Positions 16,832-25,145 of a DNA stretch of 64,000 nucleotides are shown here, piece by piece. The position numbers and the translations under genes are program-made. Below the pieces are notes generated by a model, which worked only from the letters and a program-made list of their open reading frames with translations, was not told the DNA's origin and made no database searches. Position 1 is the stretch's first letter; every line of letters starts with the position of its first letter. Source of the stretch: Georgenia sp. SYP-B2076 (GTDB lineage Bacteria; Actinomycetota; Actinomycetes; Actinomycetales; Actinomycetaceae); assembly GCF_003991205.1 (NCBI RefSeq), contig NZ_RXOZ01000034.1, positions 62,001 to 126,000 on the forward strand, read 5' to 3'.

Positions 16832-19461
16832 CGCAGCCCCCTGACCTCGATGAAGCTGTCCGCCACGGCGGCCGCCACCTCGTTCAGCGCGTCTCGCGTC
16901 CGGCGTCCGAGGCCGGCCAGGTCCGTCTGTGCGCCCTTCTCCAGCGCCTGGTCCCACGGGAGCTTCCCCACGTGGGCGCACCGCCTGGTGAAGTGGTCCT
17001 CGATCTGCTCGAGCGGCGCGCCGACGCCGGGCCGCACACCGTTGACGACCACGACCGCCCGCTCGACGAGGTCGGAGTGCCCGTGCTCGTCGAGCCAGTC
17101 GAGCGTGAGCGCTGCGGCCCGCGCCCCGTCGAGCGCGGGGCGGAGCACGAGCACGAGCTGGTCGGCGTCCGCGATGAGGCCCTGGTTCGCGCTGTCGAGA
17201 ATTCCGGTGCCGGTGTCGAGGAGGATCAGGTTGTAGTAGGCGTCGAGGAGCGTGATGACACAGTGGTAGGAGTCCTGGGCGAGGGCCAGGCTGATCCGGG
17301 GGTCGTCGTCCGAGGCGAGCACCTCCAGCCGTGACGCGGGGGCCTGGGAGGTGTACCCCTGCAGGTCGGCGTAGCTGCGGATCGTCTCGAGGTTGCCGAG
17401 CACGTCCGTGATGGAACGGCGCGAGGGCTCGACCGGCCCGCGGGCCAGGCGGTACGCGAGGTTCCCGGCATCGGGGTTCGCGTCCACGGCGATGACACGG
17501 TCGCCGCGGTGGACGGCGAAGGTGCTCCCGAGGGCCAGCGCCAGCGTGGTCTTCCCGACCCCGCCCTTGCGGCTCATCACGACCACGCGCCGGGAACCGA
17601 CGATGGGCGCCCGCATGCGGCCGAGCACCTCCAGGTGGCGCCGCTCCCGCGCGCCGGGGCGCGGGCTCACGCGCCCGGAGGTCGCCGCGTGCAGGAACCG
17701 CTGCCATCCCTCGGTGGCCGGCTCACGGCGTGGCGCGAACATCGCCGCGTCGGTGAAGGCCGCGGCGCTCAGCGGCGCCGGCGGTGGTGGCATCGGCTCG
17801 GGCGGAGGGCCCGCGGACGGCGAGCTGGCGCGGCCCGGCGGCGCACCCGCCGTCGGGCGCGACCCTGGCTCGGGCGGAGCCGGGCGGGCGGTGCCCGCGG
17901 CGGCCGGGGCCGGGTGTCCGGCGGGCTCCGCCGTCGGGCGGGACGGTCGCCCGGACGGTGCGGGCAGCGTCGCCGTGCCCACCGGGTCGTCGGTGGACCG
18001 GCGTTCGGCCGCGGGCTGGGACGGGTGGACCATGATCGGCCTCCGGAGGGGGACGGGGTGACGGCGTGCCGGGATCGTGGCGGCCGTGCGGCGGTGACGC
18101 AGCCGCGCGGCGATCCGGCGCCGGGCGGGTCGCAGCAGGAGCAGCGCGAGACGGCGGAGCACCAGCGCCAGGCCGGCCAGGGGCAGGGCGAGCAGCAGCA
18201 CCGAGAGGACCGACCCGAGGAACAGCACCGGGGAGCGGGCGGCGAGCGCCTGGCCGGCCGTGCCCACGTGCACCGAGATCGCCGCGAGGGTGGTCGGGAC
18301 GATGACGGGCAGGTGCCACAGCATCCAGGCGAACGCGGCGAGGAGCGTGGGGACGACGACGAGCACCCACGCCGTCACGATCCGCCTCGCGCCGGGCCGC
18401 AGCTCGGTGACTCTCGGGTCCTGTTCCCGCCCGGGGAGCAGGCCGCGCAGCACGGGGCCGACGCGGGCGAAGAGGTCCGGCACGCCCGCGAGGTCGGCGA
18501 GCACGAAGTACCCGTCGAAGCGCAGGTTCGGGATGAGCTGCTGCACCATCTCGACGTGCATGAGCAGGGCGGCGAGGAAGAAGACCTCCTGGCCGGTCGC
18601 GAGGAAGGCGGACCCGAGGGCGAGCAGGCACCAGACGTTGAAGTACAGACCGCCGAGGTCCGTGCGCAGCCGCCCGGCCCGGCCGAGCCGGTACGCGTCG
18701 GTGACGTCGGTGTAGAGGGCGGGGAAGACGACGTAGACGCCGGCGCCGATCACGCCCGGCGACGCGCCGCCGTAGACGCAGGCGGTGGCGTGCCCGATCT
18801 CGTGCACGACCGCGCCGACGGTGAGGAGCACGACCAGGACCGCAAGGTCGCCCGGCGTGGCGAGGACCTTCTGGAGGGCGGCGCCGGCGTCCGTCCCGTG
18901 GACGAGCGCGACGTCGAGGGCCACCAGGGCGGCGAGCGCGAGGACGACGACCGGGGGCCAGTACAGCGGCGCGAGCGCCGCGGCGAGCCGCCGGGCGCCG
19001 CGCGCCGGCACGAGGGTGAACCGCAGGCTCAGGCTCAGCAGGGGGCGGGCACGCGGCATTGCCGACGGCGGGGCCGGGGCCTCGAGGTCGGTGACCAGTC
19101 CCAGCGGGAGCAGCTTCGTCCGCGCCAGGTGGTCCAGGCCCTCGACGCCGAGCCGGCGGCCGAACGCGGCACTGACGGCGCCGGCGACCTCGTGCGCGCT
19201 CCGGGTGCCGCTGAGCTGCATGAGGACCAGGTGCAGGAGCTCCGAGACCTGCACCACCTGCCCGTCGCCGCGGCGGACGAGGTACGCGCGGTCCTTCAGG
19301 CCCGAGTCCTGGACCATGCCGAGTGAGGCCACCCCGGCGGCGCGGGACCAGCGCGCCGCGCCGTCGCCACCGGCGGGCCCGCCGCCCGCACGGTCGCCCC
19401 CCACGGCCGGCGCGGGCGGGGCGGCCGCGGCCCGGCCGCCTGGCGGGCGATAGATGCTCAC
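16828..19461 (-). CDS. Fusion: PqqD-like + M50 metalloprotease + ParA/MinD-type ATPase
   Basis: The frame is 877 codons without a stop from GTG 19461. Residues about 60-160 resemble a PqqD-type peptide-binding domain (AYLVRRGDGQVVQVSELLHL). Residues 165-470 form a polytopic M50-type zinc protease with VVHEIGHATA near 219 and LRFDGYFVLADL near 314, as in peptide zinc metalloproteases of RiPP clusters. After a Pro/Ala-rich linker comes a deviant-Walker ATPase with SRKGGVGKTTLALAL near 631, of the MinD/ParA type seen beside ESX systems. An internal ATG at 18033, with GGAGG six bases upstream, could give the ATPase alone (401 residues). The gene follows two small-peptide genes and overlaps the CxxC gene. 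It probably processes or exports the peptides (inference). Confidence 0.8.
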   Translation of the reverse strand: MSIYRPPGGRAAAAPPAPAVGGDRAGGGPAGGDGAARWSRAAGVASLGMVQDSGLKDRAYLVRRGDGQVVQVSELLHLVLMQLSGTRSAHEVAGAVSAAFGRRLGVEGLDHLARTKLLPLGLVTDLEAPAPPSAMPRARPLLSLSLRFTLVPARGARRLAAALAPLYWPPVVVLALAALVALDVALVHGTDAGAALQKVLATPGDLAVLVVLLTVGAVVHEIGHATACVYGGASPGVIGAGVYVVFPALYTDVTDAYRLGRAGRLRTDLGGLYFNVWCLLALGSAFLATGQEVFFLAALLMHVEMVQQLIPNLRFDGYFVLADLAGVPDLFARVGPVLRGLLPGREQDPRVTELRPGARRIVTAWVLVVVPTLLAAFAWMLWHLPVIVPTTLAAISVHVGTAGQALAARSPVLFLGSVLSVLLLALPLAGLALVLRRLALLLLRPARRRIAARLRHRRTAATIPARRHPVPLRRPIMVHPSQPAAERRSTDDPVGTATLPAPSGRPSRPTAEPAGHPAPAAAGTARPAPPEPGSRPTAGAPPGRASSPSAGPPPEPMPPPPAPLSAAAFTDAAMFAPRREPATEGWQRFLHAATSGRVSPRPGARERRHLEVLGRMRAPIVGSRRVVVMSRKGGVGKTTLALALGSTFAVHRGDRVIAVDANPDAGNLAYRLARGPVEPSRRSITDVLGNLETIRSYADLQGYTSQAPASRLEVLASDDDPRISLALAQDSYHCVITLLDAYYNLILLDTGTGILDSANQGLIADADQLVLVLRPALDGARAAALTLDWLDEHGHSDLVERAVVVVNGVRPGVGAPLEQIEDHFTRRCAHVGKLPWDQALEKGAQTDLAGLGRRTRDALNEVAAAVADSFIEVRGLR

Positions 19462-19498
19462 ACGACCTCGCCTGGGAGAGGGGAAGACGGGGAGCCCC

Positions 19499-19530
19499 GT
19501 GGGCCGGCCCTGTGCACCGGGCCGGCCCAC
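19499..19530 (-). promoter_or_regulatory. 12-bp perfect hairpin between peptide genes and protease gene
   Basis: GTGGGCCGGCCC (19499-19510) pairs perfectly with GGGCCGGCCCAC (19519-19530) around an 8-base loop. It lies after the stop of the second peptide gene and 38 bases before the protease start. There is no U-run, but many actinobacterial terminators lack one. It would allow high expression of the peptides with attenuated read-through into the protease gene. Confidence 0.6.
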
Positions 19531-19544
19531 CGGGCCGTGAGGCG

Positions 19545-19751
19545 CTAGCCGCCCAGGTTCAGCGAGCCGAGGCCCTGCGCGGCGTAGGCGTTCGCCGAGC
19601 TGCCGATGGTCGCGGCATTGATGGCGAAGGCCAGGTTCACCCCGACCACGGGGGCGACGGTGATGTCGAAGAAGAGGGTCTCCCTGGCGGGGAGCATCTC
19701 CGCCTCCTGGTGGTCGAGCTCGTTCTGGCTCAGTGTGGCTCCAGGATCCAT
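19545..19751 (-). CDS. Small peptide B, candidate precursor (68 residues)
   Basis: The ATG at 19751 is eight bases after AAAGGG. The N-half is acidic (LSQNELDHQEAEMLPARETL) and closely matches peptide A in the pattern ELDxQxxExLPxRETLxFD. The C-half is Ala/Asn-rich and hydrophobic (VNLAFAINAATIGSSANAYA) and ends GSLNLGG. A conserved charged leader plus a variable small-residue tail is the build of a precursor peptide cleaved between the halves. There is no Cys, no Sec signal and no known RiPP core motif. It is the second gene of the operon, before the M50 protease. Confidence 0.75.
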   Translation of the reverse strand: MDPGATLSQNELDHQEAEMLPARETLFFDITVAPVVGVNLAFAINAATIGSSANAYAAQGLGSLNLGG

Positions 19752-19798
19752 GTGCACTGCCCTTTCCGCGGGACCGTGGTCCCGGCCTCGGACGTCAC

Positions 19799-19984
19799 TT
19801 AAGACTGGACGATCGTCTGGACGGCCGCGCTGTATGCCGCCGAGTCGTACGTCACGGCATTGAGCGCCAGCGACGCGTTCGTGGCATACACGTTGGCGAA
19901 GCTGAGGTCGAAGGTCAGGGTCTCCCTCGTCGGCAGCAGCTCGGTGGCCTGGCCGTCGAGCTCGCCAGGTGTGAGGTCACGCAT
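19799..19984 (-). CDS. Small peptide A, candidate precursor (61 residues)
   Basis: The ATG at 19984 follows AAGGGGGG by eight bases; GTG 19993 is an alternative. The leader-like half carries LTPGELDGQATELLPTRETL and is paralogous to peptide B. The C-half is rich in Ala, Asn and Ser with several Tyr (NVYATNASLALNAVTYDSAA) and ends QTIVQS. It is the first gene of the operon, just downstream of the divergent SARP promoter region. Two tandem paralogues with a conserved N-half and a diverged C-half suggest a pair of processed peptides. The family is not one I can name. Confidence 0.75.
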   Translation of the reverse strand: MRDLTPGELDGQATELLPTRETLTFDLSFANVYATNASLALNAVTYDSAAYSAAVQTIVQS

Positions 19985-20281
19985 CTTGTTCACCCCCCTT
20001 CCGGCGTCGTGCTTGGTCCGGACGTGGCCAGTGAGCGCCCCGGGGCGTTACCCGCGCGTGACGGGCACGTCACACGCGACGGGGCGCCGCCCGTGACCAG
20101 GCGCGCACCGACGCCGTGACCTGTGGTGTTGCGCGCGACGCCAGGCGCGCCGCAATTTCACCCTTGACGGGCGTGTGGCTGGTGAGGAAAGTGAGACGTG
20201 ACGCCGCACTGCGGCGCCACCAGCGCGGAGGCTTTTCTTCCGCGCACCGTCCCGGTGGTCGGGTCAAAGGGGACGAACCAC
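19985..20281. promoter_or_regulatory. Divergent promoter region between peptide operon and SARP gene
   Basis: These 297 bases separate peptide A (minus) from the SARP gene (plus). TTGACG at about 20164 could be a -35 toward the SARP gene. GTG-containing direct repeats near 20170-20197 (spaced 9, 9 and 7 bases) loosely resemble SARP binding sites, and GTGACG-GGCA-CGTCAC at 20058-20073 is a short palindrome. None is decisive on its own. Confidence 0.35.
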
Positions 20282-21055
20282 ATGGACTCGGAGCCAGTGC
20301 CCATCACCGGGAACGGAGCACGCTGGTCGCTCCGCCTCTTCGAGGGCTGGCAGCTCAGGAGCGACGGCACCGCGGTCGTGGTCGCCTACCGCGAACGCAG
20401 GTTGCTCAGCCTCCTGGCGCTCCAGGGGGAACGGCCCCGCGCGCACCTGGCGGGCCTCCTGTGGCCCGACAGCGACGAGAGCCGGGCGCACGGCAACCTC
20501 CGGGCGGCGGTCTGGCGCGTCCAGCACCTGCTGGTCGGGGTCCTCGAGGAGTCGCAGGGCATGATGCGCCTCGCCCCCGACGTGCGCGTCGACGTCCACG
20601 AGCTGCGCGACCTCGCCCACCGGCTGGCCTCGGCGGCGTTGCCCGACGTCGAGCACGCCCTGCACGTGCTCCACCGCGGCACGCTCCTGCCCGGCTGGTA
20701 CGACGACTGGGTGCTGGAGGAGCGCGAGCAGCTGCACCAGCTGCGCCTCCGGGCGCTGGAGACGCTGGCGGACCGGCTGCTGGCGAGCGGGGACGTCGAC
20801 GGCGCCCTGCAGGCCGCGATGGGCGCGGTCACCATCGAGCCCCTGCGGGAGAGCGCGCACCGGGCCCTCATCCGGGTGCACCTCATGGACGGCAACCACG
20901 TGGAGGCGGTGCGCGTCTACCGGGCGTTCCGCCTGCGGCTGAGCACCGAGCTCGGCATCTCCGTCTCCCCGCAGATCGTCGAGCTCGTCCGGCCGCTGCA
21001 GACCAGCCGGCCGATGCACTCCCGGCACCCGCGCCAGCTGCGCCGCGAGATCTGA
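20282..21055 (+). CDS. SARP/BTAD-family transcriptional activator
   Basis: The protein has 257 residues. An N-terminal winged-helix domain of the Streptomyces antibiotic regulatory protein type (WSLRLFEGWQLRSDG; YRERRLLSLLALQGERPRAHLAGLLWPD) is followed by a bacterial transcriptional activation domain of TPR-like helices (VDVHELRDLAH through LSTELGISVSPQIVEL). It is the small SARP class without the NACHT/LuxR extensions. ATG 20282 has AAAGGGG nine bases upstream. Its divergent placement from the two-peptide operon suggests it activates that operon. SARPs normally govern specialised metabolism, which fits a peptide pathway. Confidence 0.88.
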   Translation: MDSEPVPITGNGARWSLRLFEGWQLRSDGTAVVVAYRERRLLSLLALQGERPRAHLAGLLWPDSDESRAHGNLRAAVWRVQHLLVGVLEESQGMMRLAPDVRVDVHELRDLAHRLASAALPDVEHALHVLHRGTLLPGWYDDWVLEEREQLHQLRLRALETLADRLLASGDVDGALQAAMGAVTIEPLRESAHRALIRVHLMDGNHVEAVRVYRAFRLRLSTELGISVSPQIVELVRPLQTSRPMHSRHPRQLRREI

Positions 21056-21160
21056 GCCCGCCGGCGGCCGCCCCGGCCCGCCCCGCGGCGGCCGGTCCGG
21101 CCCCCGCTGGCCGTGCGGGTTCCCATTGCCGGTCCGCCCGGCGCGCCGCACAGTGGTCCG

Positions 21161-22951
21161 GTGACTCCTCATGATCCCGCCGCGGGCCCCGTTGCGTCCG
21201 ACGGCGCCGCGCGGCTGCGGGGCGTCGCCCGCGAGGCCTTCGGCTGGGACGACCTGCGCCCCGGGCAGCCCGAGGCGATGGAGGCCGCGCTGGGCGGGCG
21301 GGACGTGCTGGCGGTGATGCCGACGGGGTACGGCAAGTCGGCCATCTACCAGGTGCCCGCCGTCCTGCTGGACGGCCCGACCATCGTCGTCTCGCCCCTG
21401 ATCTCGCTGCAGCAGGACCAGGTCGCCGGGCTCGAGGCCGCCGACGGGGCGCCGGACGCGGTGGCGCTGAACTCCGCGCAGGACGCGTCGGAGAACGCGG
21501 AGTCCTGGCGAGCGGTCTCGCGGGAGGGCGCCGAGTTCCTCTTCCTCTCCCCCGAGCAGCTCGCCAAGGAGGAGGTGACCGACCGCGTCCGGGCGTTGCG
21601 GCCGTCGCTGTTCGTCGTCGACGAGGCGCACTGCGTCTCGTCCTGGGGGCACGACTTCCGCCCCGACTACCTTGCGCTGGGCGCCGTGGTCGAGCGGGTG
21701 GGACGCCCGGGGGTCATCGCCCTGACGGCGACGGCGGCCACCCCTGTGCAGGCGGAGATCGTCCAGCGCCTCGGCCTGCGGGACCCGCTCATGGTCAGCC
21801 GGGGCTTCGACCGGCCGAACCTGCGCCTGGAGGTCCGGCGCCACACCGACGCGGACGGCAAGCGGCGCGCGGTCCTGGAGCAGGTCGCGTCGCTGCCCGG
21901 GCCCGGTCTGCTGTACGTCGCGACCCGCAAGGACACCGAGCGCTACGCCGAGGCGCTGGCGGAGCGCGGGCTGCGGGTGGCGGCCTACCACGGCGGCAGG
22001 AGGGCGGACGACCGGGAGGAGGTCCACCGGGCCTTCCTCGAGGATGAGCTCGACGTGGTGGTCGCGACGTCGGCGTTCGGCATGGGGATCGACAAGCCGA
22101 ACGTCCGCTTCGTCGTCCACGCCGACGCGCCGGACTCCCTGGACAGCTACTACCAGGAGATCGGCCGTGGCGGCCGCGACGGGGAGCCCGCGGTCGCCGT
22201 CCTGCACTACCGGCCGGAAGACCTGGGTCTGCGCCGCTTCTTCTCCACCGCGACGGTCGACGAGGACGCCCTGCGCACCGTCCTGACCGCCGTGCGCCGC
22301 GCCCGCACGCCGCAGCAGGCGACCGCGCTGCGCGCCGCGACCGGCCTCTCGCCGCGCAAGGTCACCGGCACGGTCAATCTCCTGCAGGAGGTGGGCGCCG
22401 TCGACCGCGGGCCGCGCGGCGTCGAGGCCGTGGGCGCCCTGGCCCCCAAGAAGGTCGTCGCACGCGCGGTCGAGGCCGCCGACTCCCGTGAGCGCATCGA
22501 CAGGTCCCGCATCGAGATGATCCGGGGCTACGCCGAGACGCAGGACTGCCGCCGCCAGTTCCTGCTCGGCTACTTCGGCGAGCCGCACGACGGCGACTGC
22601 GGGAGCTGCGACCTCTGCCTCGCCCGGGTCGGGACGCAGGACGACGGGCGCGACGGCCCTCCCGCCGACGCCGCCGGTGCAGGTGGCGACGGCGACGGCG
22701 ACGGCGAGGGCAACAGCACCGGCGGCGTCGGCGGCGGCCGCGCGACGGGGGGCGCCGGCCGGGACGGGCACACGAACGGGCACGCCGCTGATCCGTTCCC
22801 GCTCCAGGCCGTCGTCGAGCACCGGGAGTGGGGCTCCGGCGTGGTGATGCGCCACGAGGACGACCGCATCACCATCTTCTTCGAGCGCGAGGGCTACAAG
22901 ACGCTCTCGCGGGACCTCATCGAGGAGCACGAGCTGCTGCACCGGGTGTAG
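21161..22951 (+). CDS. recQ: RecQ-family ATP-dependent DNA helicase
   Basis: The product is 596 residues from GTG 21161 (an in-frame GTG at 21113 is possible). Helicase motifs are all intact: Q-motif FGWDDLRPGQPEAMEA, Walker A MPTGYGKS near residue 53, DEAH box VDEAHCVSSWGHDFRPDY, TATAT, and the C-terminal helicase half with AFGMGIDKPNVRFV and YYQEIGRGGRDG. A four-Cys zinc site follows (CRRQFLLGYF then CGSCDLC). A Gly/Asp-rich linker replaces the usual HRDC region, and a short C-terminal beta domain of the RecQ accessory type ends the protein (EWGSGVVMRHEDDRITIFF). It unwinds DNA during recombination and repair. It is not operonic with the SARP gene. Confidence 0.95.
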   Translation: MTPHDPAAGPVASDGAARLRGVAREAFGWDDLRPGQPEAMEAALGGRDVLAVMPTGYGKSAIYQVPAVLLDGPTIVVSPLISLQQDQVAGLEAADGAPDAVALNSAQDASENAESWRAVSREGAEFLFLSPEQLAKEEVTDRVRALRPSLFVVDEAHCVSSWGHDFRPDYLALGAVVERVGRPGVIALTATAATPVQAEIVQRLGLRDPLMVSRGFDRPNLRLEVRRHTDADGKRRAVLEQVASLPGPGLLYVATRKDTERYAEALAERGLRVAAYHGGRRADDREEVHRAFLEDELDVVVATSAFGMGIDKPNVRFVVHADAPDSLDSYYQEIGRGGRDGEPAVAVLHYRPEDLGLRRFFSTATVDEDALRTVLTAVRRARTPQQATALRAATGLSPRKVTGTVNLLQEVGAVDRGPRGVEAVGALAPKKVVARAVEAADSRERIDRSRIEMIRGYAETQDCRRQFLLGYFGEPHDGDCGSCDLCLARVGTQDDGRDGPPADAAGAGGDGDGDGEGNSTGGVGGGRATGGAGRDGHTNGHAADPFPLQAVVEHREWGSGVVMRHEDDRITIFFEREGYKTLSRDLIEEHELLHRV

Positions 22952-23067
22952 GAGGCTCGCGCGAGGACCGGTCGTTGTCGACGGGTCGTGACCGCAGGCG
23001 TCGGCGTGCGGCCCGGCCCGGGTGCGCGCACGCTTGACCCGCACGACATCGTGACGTGGAGGTCACC

Positions 23068-23550
23068 ATGGTTACCACCGCCCACGCCCCGACCCGCCGC
23101 CGGCGCGGGTTCCACCAGCGCCTCGCCCTCCTGGTCGCGCTCCTGTTCCTCGTGTTCGGGCTAGCGGGCTTCGCCGTCACGGGGCTCGGCGGCGTCACGG
23201 AGATCCGCTCGGCGGGGGACCTCCCGTCGCTCGGCGAGGAGGGGAGCCTCCTGCTCGGCTTCGGCATCAACCCGGTGCACAACGTCCTCCACGTCGTCGT
23301 CGGGTTGCTGGGCCTCCTGCTGTGGGCCCGGTCCGGGAGCGCGCGCCTGTTCGGCCTGATCCTGCTGGTCGGCTACGGCGCCGTGTACCTCTACGGCCGG
23401 CTCGCCCTGGACGGGAGGATGCCGAACTATCTCAGCCTCAACGCGGCGGACAACTGGCTGCACCTGGGCGCCGCCGCCGTCGGCCTCGTGATCATGCTCT
23501 GGCCCGCGCGGCGGCGGGTGGATGCACCGTCCCCCGGGCCCCGGCGCTGA
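23068..23550 (+). CDS. DUF4383 membrane protein
   Basis: The protein has 160 residues, four membrane helices and a basic N-terminus. The pattern GFGINPVHNVLHVVVGLLGL and NAADNWLHLGAAAVGLVIM is typical of DUF4383, a widespread actinobacterial family of unknown function. The ATG at 23068 sits five bases after GGAGG; an earlier GTG is less likely. It is a monocistronic gene facing a flavin-type protein gene. Confidence 0.85.
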   Translation: MVTTAHAPTRRRRGFHQRLALLVALLFLVFGLAGFAVTGLGGVTEIRSAGDLPSLGEEGSLLLGFGINPVHNVLHVVVGLLGLLLWARSGSARLFGLILLVGYGAVYLYGRLALDGRMPNYLSLNAADNWLHLGAAAVGLVIMLWPARRRVDAPSPGPRR

Positions 23551-23570
23551 CCACACCCGGCCGCCGTCCC

Positions 23571-23606
23571 GCGCGCGGCCGCCGACCCGCGCGCGGCCGC
23601 CGACCC
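23571..23606. repeat. Tandem 18-bp direct repeat, two copies
   Basis: GCGCGCGGCCGCCGACCC occurs at 23571-23588 and again at 23589-23606, exactly abutting, in the short gap between the stops of the two convergent genes. It is probably replication slippage; the GC-rich palindromic core could also help termination. Confidence 0.8.
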
Positions 23607-23608
23607 GC

Positions 23609-24091
23609 CTACATCTGGACGGTGCCGGTCTCCCCGCCCTCGTAGCGCTCCCCCGTGACCTTCGACTTCACCATGCTCAGCAGGGTCGTGACCCGCCCGC
23701 CCGGCGACTCCCAGTACTGCGCGGAGCCGGCGTGGACCTTGAGGAGCACGACCTCGGGGGTCGTGGGGCCGTCGGGGAACCAGGCCTCGACGACGCTGTT
23801 CCAGAGCTCCTCGACCTTGGCGCGGTCGCGCACCACCTCGGCGTCCCCGGACACCGACACCCACGAGGTGCCGGCGCTGAACGAGACGTTCACGCGGGGA
23901 TCGGCACCGATCTCCGCGACCGTGTCCGAGCGCTCGTCCGCGAAGAACCAGAGGTCGCCGTCGAACTCGACCTCCTGGAGACCCATCGGCCTACTGACCA
24001 GGTTGTGCTCGGCGGCGTGGGTGGTGACCATCGCGATGCGCGCGTCTTTCACCAGCTCGGCGACCTTCTTGATGCCCTCGTCCTGGCTCAT
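23609..24091 (-). CDS. Pyridoxamine 5'-phosphate oxidase-like (general stress protein 26) family protein
   Basis: The product has 160 residues and a split-barrel flavin-binding fold. IAMVTTHAAEHNLVSRPMG, then GDLWFFADERSDTVAEIGADPRVNVSF and a central WVSVSGDAEVVRDRAKV block are characteristic of the general stress protein 26 group. These bind FMN, FAD or F420-type cofactors, and few have known substrates. The ATG at 24091 begins MSQDEGIKKVAELVKDARIA, the normal family start. It is divergent from the alpha/beta hydrolase gene. Confidence 0.88.
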   Translation of the reverse strand: MSQDEGIKKVAELVKDARIAMVTTHAAEHNLVSRPMGLQEVEFDGDLWFFADERSDTVAEIGADPRVNVSFSAGTSWVSVSGDAEVVRDRAKVEELWNSVVEAWFPDGPTTPEVVLLKVHAGSAQYWESPGGRVTTLLSMVKSKVTGERYEGGETGTVQM

Positions 24092-24228
24092 GCGTCTCCC
24101 CCGGTCTGCGGCGCTCCGCCGCGTGGCGAGACCCACGTAACCACGGTGCCTCCCTGTCGGCGAGCGCAGGGACGCCCCCGTCGTCGCCGCGCGTGGCCCG
24201 GCCACCGACGCGCGCGTAGCCTCCGGTC

Positions 24229-25056
24229 ATGAGCCGACTCAGGCAGTTCCGGCGCGGCCGCCTGGTTTTCGACGTGCGCGACGAGGGCCCGGTCGACGGC
24301 GCCCCCGTCGTCCTGCTGCACGGCTTCCCGCAGGACGGCACGAGCTGGGACCGCGTGGTCCCGTCGCTGCACGGGGCCGGCCTGCGCACGCTCGTGCCGG
24401 ACCAGCGCGGCTACTCCCCCGGGGCTCGGCCCCTCGAGCGCGCCGCGTACCGCCTCGAGTGGCTCGTGGCCGACGTCCTGGCCTTGCTCGACGCCGTCGG
24501 CGCGCCGCGCGCGCACCTGGTGGGGCACGACTGGGGCGGCGGGGTGGCCTGGGCCGCGGCGGCCGCCCATCCCGGCCGCGTCGCCTCCCTGACGGCCCTG
24601 TCGACGCCGCACCCCCGGGCGTTCCTGCGCTCCATGGCGGGCTCGACCCAGCTGCTGCGGTCCTGGTACATGGGGTTCTTCCAGCTGCCCCGGCTGCCCG
24701 AGGCCGTCGTCGGGCCGCGCCTGGAGGCGTCGCTGCGCGGGAGCGGGCTGCCCGCGGAGGACGCCGCCCGCTACGCCCGCCGGATGGCCGAGCCGGGCGC
24801 GCTGACGGCGGGGCTCAACTGGTACCGGGCGATGCCCCTGAGCAGGGCGGCCTTCCCGTCCGCCGTCACCGTCCCGACCACGTACATCTGGGGCCGCGAC
24901 GACTTCGCCCTGGTCCGGAGGGCCGCCGAGCTCACGGCCGAGCACGTGGAGGGGACCTACCGGTTCGTGGAGATCCCCGCGGGGCACTGGCTGCCCGAGA
25001 CGGAGCCCGAGGAGCTCGCCGAGCTCATCGTCGAGCAGGCGGGCGAGGCGGCGTAG
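24229..25056 (+). CDS. Alpha/beta-fold hydrolase (epoxide hydrolase-like)
   Basis: The protein has 275 residues. The oxyanion motif LLHGFPQDGTSW is followed by the nucleophile elbow VGHDWGGGVAW with Asp as nucleophile, as in epoxide hydrolases and haloalkane dehalogenases. A cap region comes next, then YIWGRDDFAL with the acidic residue, and the catalytic His in IPAGHWLPE. The Asp nucleophile argues for epoxide hydrolase or related chemistry rather than a serine esterase. It is cytosolic and monocistronic, with a strong bidirectional hairpin after it. Confidence 0.9.
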   Translation: MSRLRQFRRGRLVFDVRDEGPVDGAPVVLLHGFPQDGTSWDRVVPSLHGAGLRTLVPDQRGYSPGARPLERAAYRLEWLVADVLALLDAVGAPRAHLVGHDWGGGVAWAAAAAHPGRVASLTALSTPHPRAFLRSMAGSTQLLRSWYMGFFQLPRLPEAVVGPRLEASLRGSGLPAEDAARYARRMAEPGALTAGLNWYRAMPLSRAAFPSAVTVPTTYIWGRDDFALVRRAAELTAEHVEGTYRFVEIPAGHWLPETEPEELAELIVEQAGEAA

Positions 25057-25079
25057 GCCTCCGCCCCAGAGCGGGGACG

Positions 25080-25122
25080 ACGAACGGGCCCGCGCCGGTC
25101 CGACCGGTGCGGGCCCGTTCGT
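25080..25122. terminator. Bidirectional terminator hairpin
   Basis: ACGAACGGGCCCGCGCCGGT pairs with ACCGGTGCGGGCCCGTTCGT (20 bp, one G-U pair) around a three-base loop. It lies between the convergent hydrolase and symporter genes and can serve both. Confidence 0.8.
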
Positions 25123-25145
25123 GGTGTGGCGCCGCGGCGCCCGGC

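Noticed and set aside
20058-20073. Palindrome GTGACG-GGCA-CGTCAC considered as the SARP operator
   Set aside because: SARPs bind direct repeats, and six-base arms occur by chance in such GC-rich DNA; mentioned only in the region entry.
20264-23044. A 926-codon open frame on the minus strand
   Set aside because: It lies opposite the SARP and RecQ genes, whose motifs are clear; the minus product has no domain and is a GC-content artefact.
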